The translations under genes and the position numbers were made by a program. From the NCBI RefSeq assembly GCF_000740785.1, contig NZ_JFZB01000002.1, forward strand, positions 31,125-95,124: 64,000 nucleotides of DNA, given 5' to 3'. This stretch comes from Paenirhodobacter enshiensis (GTDB lineage: Bacteria > Pseudomonadota > Alphaproteobacteria > Rhodobacterales > Rhodobacteraceae). Positions 58,834 through 64,000 of the stretch are shown one piece after another. Positions within the stretch are counted from its first letter, which is position 1. Every line of letters begins with the position of its first letter. The notes under the pieces were generated by a model that saw only the letters and a list, made by a program, of their open reading frames with translations, was not told where the DNA came from and ran no database searches.

Positions 58834-60759
58834 CTATTGCGCCGCCTTGCCAAGCGCGCGGCGCGCTTCGACGATGCGGCACTGCATCGCGGTCTCGGGC
58901 AGGCTTTGCGGGGTGTATTCCGGCACCATCCGGGCGGTGACGGCGATCACCTCGGCGTCCGAGCCATGCTCGATCGCCACGCGCAGATCGCGCAGGCAGG
59001 ATTCGGTATCGGCCTCGCTCAGGTGATCCTCGCGCACGCGGATGATCTTCTTGTGCGCCGTCGCCTGCGCGCCCTTGCGCACCATCAGCTCTTCATAGAG
59101 CTTTTCGCCCGGGCGCAGGCCGACCACCTGAATCTCGATGTCGCCGTTCGGATTGCGTTCATCGCGCACGGTGTAGCCCGCCGATTCGATCATCCGCCGC
59201 GCCAGATCGGCGATGCGCACCGGCTTGCCCATGTCGAGGACATAGACCTCGCCGCCCGCCGCGAAGGAACCGGCGAGCAGCACCAGCCGCGAGGCTTCCT
59301 CGATGGTCATGAAATAGCGCGTCACCCGCAGATCGGTCAGCGTCACCGGACCGCCGCGGGCGATCTGCTGCTGGAACCGCGGGATGACCGAGCCCGACGA
59401 CCCCATCACGTTGCCGAAGCGCACGATGGAATAGATCGTGCCCGGCGAGCGCGCCGCCAGATCCTGCACGATCAGCTCGGCCATGCGTTTCGAGGCACCC
59501 ATCAGATTGCCCGGCCGCACCGCCTTGTCCGACGAGATCAGCACGAAGCGCCGCACCCCCGCGACGGCCGCGGCCCGCGCCAGAACCGCCGTGCCGATCA
59601 CGTTGTTCGCCATGCCGACGCGCGGATTCATCTCGACCAGCGGCACATGCTTGTAGGCGGCGGCGTGCAGCACGATTCCAATGTCATGCGCCTTCATCAC
59701 CTGCGACACGTGGATCGCATCGGCGATCGAACCCAGCACCGGAACGATCTCGGTGCCGAGGGTCTCGGCCATCACGCGCATTTCCTGATCGGCTCGGTAG
59801 AGCGCGAATTCCGACAGCTCGAACAACACCAGCCGCGCCGGGCGGCACGCCATGACCTGACGGCACAACTCCAGCCCGATCGAGCCGCCCGCGCCGGTGA
59901 TGAGGACATTCGCCCCCTCGTAGGCGGTGCAGCCGGCGTGCATGGTGTCGCTGAGCGGATCGCGGTGCAGCAGCTTCGCCGGCCCTGCGGGCATCAGCTT
60001 GCTCATCAGCGCCTCGCCGCCATGGACCTGGGTGAAGGCGGGAAGCGTCTGCACATCGAGGCCGAGCCGTGCCAGCCGCTCCGAGATGAAGGTCTGCTTG
60101 TCGACCGAAACCGAGGGCATCGCCAGGATCACCCGGTTCAGCTTGAACTGGTCGCGCACCTGCGCCGCACGCACGCCCGGATAGATCGGCAGCCCGTTGA
60201 CATTCATCCCCGCAAGCGTCGCATTGTCGTCGAAGAACGCGTAGACGAGCAGATCGTCGGCCTTCTTCAGCTCGCGTGCGAGCGTCATGCCGGTGCGCCC
60301 GGCGCCGTAGATCGCCACCCGCGGAAAGTGCCGCGACCGGCGGTAGACCGAAGACAGAACCGAAACCAGCACCCGCCGCGCCGTGAAGAAGCCCGCGAAA
60401 TACACCAGCGCGAACACCACATGGAAGGCGATGCGCATGTCCATGTCGAGGAACTGGCCAAGCGCGGCATAGAACGCCCCGATCAGCACCGCCATCAGCA
60501 GCGAGCGCGAAATCGCATCGCCCTGATACTCCTTGAGCCGCAGCCGGTTCAGCCCGCTGAGCACGCTCAGCGCGCCGGCGACGACCATCGTGGCCAGCAC
60601 CAGCGGCCAGTGATCCCACATCCGGCTGAGCAGCACGTTCGGCCACACCCCCAGAAGCAGCAGCGTCACCGCGTCGGCCAGCGGCACCAGCGCCACATCG
60701 ACCGCGAACAGGATGATCGCCTTCTGCCAGCGCGTCAGCGAAATGATCGTCTTCAGCAT
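58834..60759 (-). CDS. membrane-bound nucleoside-diphosphate-sugar epimerase/dehydratase (CapD/WbpM-like)
   Basis: The 641-residue protein has about four N-terminal membrane segments (1-140), a first nucleotide-binding-like domain (VAIYGAGRTG), and a C-terminal SDR domain with GAGGSIG at 289-295. The usual Tyr of the catalytic triad is replaced by Met (Ser410, Met420, Lys424 in NLMGASKR), as in WbpM-type 4,6-dehydratases. It prepares a UDP-sugar for surface polysaccharide. Start ATG 60759 was chosen for the first membrane helix. Confidence 0.9.
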   Translation of the reverse strand: MLKTIISLTRWQKAIILFAVDVALVPLADAVTLLLLGVWPNVLLSRMWDHWPLVLATMVVAGALSVLSGLNRLRLKEYQGDAISRSLLMAVLIGAFYAALGQFLDMDMRIAFHVVFALVYFAGFFTARRVLVSVLSSVYRRSRHFPRVAIYGAGRTGMTLARELKKADDLLVYAFFDDNATLAGMNVNGLPIYPGVRAAQVRDQFKLNRVILAMPSVSVDKQTFISERLARLGLDVQTLPAFTQVHGGEALMSKLMPAGPAKLLHRDPLSDTMHAGCTAYEGANVLITGAGGSIGLELCRQVMACRPARLVLFELSEFALYRADQEMRVMAETLGTEIVPVLGSIADAIHVSQVMKAHDIGIVLHAAAYKHVPLVEMNPRVGMANNVIGTAVLARAAAVAGVRRFVLISSDKAVRPGNLMGASKRMAELIVQDLAARSPGTIYSIVRFGNVMGSSGSVIPRFQQQIARGGPVTLTDLRVTRYFMTIEEASRLVLLAGSFAAGGEVYVLDMGKPVRIADLARRMIESAGYTVRDERNPNGDIEIQVVGLRPGEKLYEELMVRKGAQATAHKKIIRVREDHLSEADTESCLRDLRVAIEHGSDAEVIAVTARMVPEYTPQSLPETAMQCRIVEARRALGKAAQ

Positions 60760-60970
60760 TCTACCGCCTACCGCCTGCCCGGCCGGATCGGCCGGGTCTC
60801 GCCTGGGTTTTGCCACAGATACCTCCGCGCGGCGCCGCGGGCAACCGTCGGAACCCCACGCAGCCTTGCCCCACAGTCTTGCGGGCGGGACTTCGCCCGT
60901 TTTTCGCCCCGATCCCGCCGGAGGGGGGCCGGACGGGGGCCCGCACGACCGTCGGGCGAAAGTAAGGTCC

Positions 60971-61576
60971 TCAGTGCAGGACCCGCCGCATCGTGCGCCA
61001 GATCAGCACCAGATCGAAGCACACCGAGCGGTTGCGGGCATACATCAGGTCCAGTCGCGCTTTCTCCGGCACGCAGCGGCGGGTGTAGATCGCATCGGCC
61101 TCGGCCGCGGTGGTGCAGCGCGCCAGCAACCATTCTTCGTGCCGGTGATAGCAGAGCGAAGCGAGCCCGGTGACGCCGGGGCGCGACTTCAGCACCTCGC
61201 CATAGACCCCGGGGAAGCGCTCGACCATCTCGCGCAAAGGCGGGCGCGGACCGACGAAACTGATGTCGCCCTTCAGGATGTTCCAGATCTGAGGCAGTTC
61301 ATCGAGCCGGGTGCGGCGCAGCACCCGCCCGGCCGGGGTGATCCGCCCCGCCTTATGCGCGCCGCTGATGCCGGAATCGTTGCGATCGACCGTCATGGTG
61401 CGGAACTTCCACAGCCGGAAGGCGTGATCGGGGGCGTTCATCCGCTCGGCCGCATAAAACCACGGGCGGCCCTGCGTCAGCGCCAGAACCGCCCAGATCG
61501 CGACCCCGATCAGCGCCACGAAGGGCAGGATCAGCAGGGCGAAAAGAATGTCGAACAGGCGCTTGCCGAAAGTCAT
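60971..61576 (-). CDS. bacterial sugar transferase (initiating glycosyl-phosphate transferase)
   Basis: The 201-residue protein has one N-terminal membrane anchor (RLFDILFALLILPFVALIGVAIW), WKFRTMTVDRND and DELPQIWNILKGDISFVGPRPPL, the signature of phosphoglycosyl transferases that load a sugar phosphate on undecaprenyl phosphate. It reads in line with the epimerase gene 211 bases downstream. A 7-bp inverted repeat overlaps its ribosome site. Confidence 0.93.
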   Translation of the reverse strand: MTFGKRLFDILFALLILPFVALIGVAIWAVLALTQGRPWFYAAERMNAPDHAFRLWKFRTMTVDRNDSGISGAHKAGRITPAGRVLRRTRLDELPQIWNILKGDISFVGPRPPLREMVERFPGVYGEVLKSRPGVTGLASLCYHRHEEWLLARCTTAAEADAIYTRRCVPEKARLDLMYARNRSVCFDLVLIWRTMRRVLH

Positions 61577-61586
61577 GTCTCACCTT

Positions 61587-61602
61587 TGTGCCGGACGGCA
61601 CA
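61587..61602. promoter_or_regulatory. inverted repeat at the sugar-transferase start
   Basis: TGTGCCG-ga-CGGCACA, perfect 7-bp arms, 11-26 bases upstream of the ATG at 61576, next to the AAAGGTGAG ribosome site. It may be an operator or translation-control hairpin, shared with the divergent export gene. Confidence 0.45.
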
Positions 61603-61760
61603 GACCTGCCCAAGACCTGCCGGTGCCGCGACCGTCCGCGTTCTGGCGCTTGTGAATCGTGCCGTTTCGCCCCATACGGAAAGCAAAGGCTCCGGTCTGA
61701 CTCGCGCTGCCACGCGAGGCTTACCATCGCAGAGCTCTGAACGAAACGGGGGAAGTCCGA

Positions 61761-62897
61761 ATGAAGTCATGGCGTCGCATCTCCGGCGGTGTGCTCCTGC
61801 TCAGTTCCGTCGCGGCCTGCACCCTGCCCCGCAACGCCCCCCTGCGCAGCGAAATCGTCAGGAACGACCAGTCCCAGACCCAGGATTTCGCGCATTACGA
61901 GGTCGACAGCAAACTGCTGCCCGTGGTGGCGTCGTGGCGCCCGGGAAGCGGCGCGCTGGCCACGAGCGGGACGAACTGGCCGAAGGGCGGCACCGCCTCG
62001 GCCAAGGCCTCGGGGCAGATCATCGCACCGGGCGATGCCGTCGAGATCGGCGTGTGGGAAAACGGCGACAACAAGCTGATGACCACGCCCGGCACCCCCT
62101 CGGCGCAGCTTCAGGCAACGCGGGTCTCGCCCTCGGGCAATGTCTTCGTGCCCTATGTCGGCGCGGTGAAGGTCGCGGGCCTCAGCCCCGATGCCGCGCG
62201 CGAGCGCATCCAGTCCCGCGTGGCCGAAATGATCCCCGCCGCGCAGGTGCAGCTGAACGCCAAGCCGGGGACGCAGAATTCTGTCGATCTGGTCGGCGGC
62301 GTCGCCTCGCCCGGGCAAATCCCGCTCGACGACCGGTCGCTGACCGTGCTCGGGCTGATCGCGCGCGGCGGCGGGGTGCCGGCTGCGCTGACGAACCCGC
62401 AGCTGAAGCTGTTCCGCGGCGGGCGCTCCTACTCGATCTCGATGAAGGCGCTGACCGACAACCCGGCGAACGACATCACCGTCCAGCCCGGCGACAAGCT
62501 GATCGTGGGCAGAGACGAACGTTCGTTCATCGCGCTCGGCGCGACCGGGCAGCAGAAGGTGGTTTATTTTCCGAAGGACCAGATCAGCGCGATCGAAGCG
62601 GTTTCGCTCCTTGGCGGTGTCGACGCGAACCGCGCCAACCCGAAGGGCGTGCTGATTCTGCGCCAGTATCCGGCTTCGGCGGTTCATGCCGACGGCAAGG
62701 GCGGTCCGACCAACGGGCGCGTGGTGTTCTCGATCAACCTGACCACCACCGACGGGCTGTTCTCGGCCCAGAACTTCACGATCCAGCCCGGCGACCTCGT
62801 GGTCGGCACCGAAAGCCCGATCGTGGGTCTGCGCACGATCCTGTCGCTGTTCAACACCTCGGCCACCTCGGTCTATTACGTCGACCGGGTCAACTGA
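61761..62897 (+). CDS. polysaccharide export lipoprotein (Wza-like)
   Basis: The 378-residue protein has lipobox VAAC (Cys20), so it is an outer-membrane lipoprotein. It holds the poly-export domain (IIAPGDAVEIGVWENGDNKL, VFVPYVGAVKVAGLSPDAARERI) and SLBB-like repeats (VDLVGGVASPGQIPL). It would form the outer gate for capsule or exopolysaccharide. It is divergent from the sugar transferase with 184 bases between them. Confidence 0.9.
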   Translation: MKSWRRISGGVLLLSSVAACTLPRNAPLRSEIVRNDQSQTQDFAHYEVDSKLLPVVASWRPGSGALATSGTNWPKGGTASAKASGQIIAPGDAVEIGVWENGDNKLMTTPGTPSAQLQATRVSPSGNVFVPYVGAVKVAGLSPDAARERIQSRVAEMIPAAQVQLNAKPGTQNSVDLVGGVASPGQIPLDDRSLTVLGLIARGGGVPAALTNPQLKLFRGGRSYSISMKALTDNPANDITVQPGDKLIVGRDERSFIALGATGQQKVVYFPKDQISAIEAVSLLGGVDANRANPKGVLILRQYPASAVHADGKGGPTNGRVVFSINLTTTDGLFSAQNFTIQPGDLVVGTESPIVGLRTILSLFNTSATSVYYVDRVN

Positions 62898-62926
62898 GGC
62901 GCTTGACACCGATACAATCGGATTTC

Positions 62927-62954
62927 TGGACCTCGATTGCGGCGCATGTATAAA
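62927..62954 (+). promoter_or_regulatory. candidate ilvE promoter
   Basis: -35 TGGACC (62927-62932), 16-base spacer, -10 TATAAA (62949-62954). The -10 box sits in the middle of a perfect inverted repeat. Confidence 0.5.
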
Positions 62955-62967
62955 CGGCGCCGCAATC
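62935..62967. promoter_or_regulatory. operator-like inverted repeat over the ilvE -10 box
   Basis: GATTGCGGCGC (62935-62945) and GCGCCGCAATC (62957-62967) are perfect 11-bp arms with an 11-base spacer that holds TATAAA. The AGGAGG ribosome site starts at 62968. Binding of a dimeric repressor here would block the promoter. Confidence 0.7.
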
Positions 62968-62980
62968 AGGAGGTTCAGAC

Positions 62981-63850
62981 ATGGCGTTCGGCAAGAATAT
63001 CCGCACCTATTTCGAAGGTCAGTGGCACGAGGGCGACATCGCCGTCATGCGCGCGGCCGACCACGGCCTGTGGCAGGGCTCGTCGATCTTCGACGGCGCG
63101 CGCCTGTTCGACGGGCTGATCCCCGACCTCGACGCGCATTGCGCGCGCGCCAACCGCTCGGCCGAGGCTCTGATGATCACCCCCACCGTCGACGCCGGCG
63201 AGATGGTCGAGATCGCGAAGGAAGGCCTGCGCAAATACGAAAAGGGCGCCGCGGTCTACGTGCGCCCGATGTATTGGGCGATCGACGGTTCGGATCTCGG
63301 GGTCTCGCCGATGGAGAACTCGACCCGCTTCGCGCTGTGCCTCGAGGAAGTGCCGATGCCCGATCCGGAAAAGGGCACGACGCTGACCACGACCTCGTTC
63401 CGCCGCCCGGTGCTGGCCGACAACGTGTGCAACGCCAAGGCCGGCTGCCTCTATCCGAACAACGCCCGGATGCTGGTCGAGGCGAAGCGCAAGGGCTTCG
63501 GCAACGCGCTGGTGCAGGACGCGATGGGCAATGTCGCCGAAACCGCCACCGCCAACGTCTGGATGGTGAAGGACGGCGAATATTTCACGCCCATCGCCAA
63601 CGGCACCTTCCTCGCCGGCCTGACCCGCAAGCGCCACATGAAGAACCTGCGCGAAGCCGGCTACACGGTGAACGAGACAGTCCTCACCCTCGACGACTTC
63701 CGCGCCGCCGACGAGGTGTTCCTCACCGGCAACTTCTCCAAGGTGCAGCCGGTCGCGGGCTTCGACGACGTGGTCTACAAAGAGCGCAAGTTCACCCGCA
63801 AGGCGCGCGAGATCTACATGGACTGGGCCGCCGGCTGCCCGCTGGTCTGA
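62981..63850 (+). CDS. ilvE: branched-chain amino acid aminotransferase
   Basis: The 289-residue class IV aminotransferase has the PLP Lys153 in NVCNAKAGCLYPNNARML, then VQDAMGNVAETATANVWMV for phosphate and cofactor contacts and GTFLAGLTRKRH. It transfers amino groups between glutamate and branched-chain keto acids. ATG 62981 follows AGGAGG. D-amino-acid or aminodeoxychorismate relatives exist, but the sequence fits IlvE best. Confidence 0.9.
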   Translation: MAFGKNIRTYFEGQWHEGDIAVMRAADHGLWQGSSIFDGARLFDGLIPDLDAHCARANRSAEALMITPTVDAGEMVEIAKEGLRKYEKGAAVYVRPMYWAIDGSDLGVSPMENSTRFALCLEEVPMPDPEKGTTLTTTSFRRPVLADNVCNAKAGCLYPNNARMLVEAKRKGFGNALVQDAMGNVAETATANVWMVKDGEYFTPIANGTFLAGLTRKRHMKNLREAGYTVNETVLTLDDFRAADEVFLTGNFSKVQPVAGFDDVVYKERKFTRKAREIYMDWAAGCPLV

Positions 63851-63931
63851 CCCCGCGCCCGCCGTCCCCCCCCCCCGGCCACACCGGCCGGGGACCCTCC
63901 GGATGTTCCGCGGAAAGCGCGCCCTCTGCTC

Positions 63932-63998
63932 CCTTTCGATTCGCCTCAAATATCCCGGGGGTGAGGGCCGTCAGGCCCGAGGGGGCAGAGCCCCCTCC
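63932..63998 (+). repeat. dispersed intergenic repeat, copy G
   Basis: Left flank CCTTTCGATTCGCC, core TCAAATATCCCGGGGGTGA, hairpin GGGCC-gtca-GGCCC and hairpin GAGGGGG-cagag-CCCCCTC. It lies 82 bases after ilvE at the right edge of the window. Confidence 0.88.
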
Positions 63999-64000
63999 TT

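Noticed and set aside
58807..61173. A 788-codon plus-strand frame opposite the polysaccharide genes
   Set aside because: Arg/His-rich antisense shadow of two well-identified minus-strand proteins.
62903..62908. TTGACA before ilvE as the main -35
   Set aside because: There is no -10 at the right distance. The TATAAA at 62949 is 40 bases away and pairs better with TGGACC.

Overview
This window reads as an ordinary, gene-dense chromosomal segment of a high-GC alphaproteobacterium, most likely a member of the Rhodobacterales (Rhodobacter/Paracoccus-like). I base this on the bztABCD amino-acid transporter, an ATP12-type F1-ATPase chaperone, the TadE-like pilus genes, the DUF1127 protein, GcvA-like LysR and nitrilase types, strong G/C third positions and the ribosomal operon layout. 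The genus cannot be fixed from sequence alone. I see no phage, insertion sequence, CRISPR array, defence island or rRNA operon.

Layout. 1-1017: end of a Tad pilus cluster. 1075-6582: homoserine dehydrogenase, a small lipoprotein, recJ, two tandem tRNA-Glu genes and a fused ring-cleavage-dioxygenase-like/esterase protein. 6619-11595: small metabolic and hypothetical genes (M48 lipoprotein protease, DUF167, nitroreductase, EI24 membrane protein, methylmalonyl-CoA epimerase, a response regulator without a usable stop, a GNAT). 11783-15322: a lysine 2-monooxygenase/5-aminovaleramidase pair (davB/davA-like, divergent) and a LysR regulator. 15725-17680: a copper cassette. 17827-26129: aspS, cfa, a GT87 membrane protein and carB. 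26329-30849: bztDCBA. 31049-35233: ATP12, HAD, RluC, CrcB and RarA genes, tightly packed. 35343-45955: a long minus-strand ribosomal block, rpmC to rplQ, interrupted by a secreted hypothetical protein. 46217-50070: a DASS anion transporter, argF and argD. 50437-58763: prmA, two small genes, ruvC-ruvA-ruvB, a truncated haemoglobin, the YcjF/YcjX-like pair and truA. 58834-62897: a three-gene polysaccharide set. 62981-63850: ilvE.

How the genes fit together. Central nitrogen metabolism is well represented: carB supplies carbamoyl phosphate to argF, argD makes the ornithine precursor, hom and ilvE serve the aspartate and branched-chain families, bztABCD imports acidic amino acids and amides, and davA/davB would start lysine breakdown. 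The translation and repair blocks (r-proteins, rpoA, secY, adk, ruvCAB, recJ, rarA) are housekeeping.

The most unusual signals are regulatory or structural rather than new enzyme systems: (i) a dispersed intergenic element (core AAATATCCCGGGGGTGA followed by one or two hairpins) present seven times in 64 kb; (ii) a break of the spc ribosomal operon between rpmD and rplO by a secreted Ala/Pro-rich protein, with a terminator before it and a good promoter after it; (iii) an 11-bp perfect inverted repeat around the -10 box of ilvE; (iv) a response regulator whose frame runs antisense through the whole neighbouring GNAT gene; (v) a 39-bp exact tandem duplication at the 5' end of ruvB.
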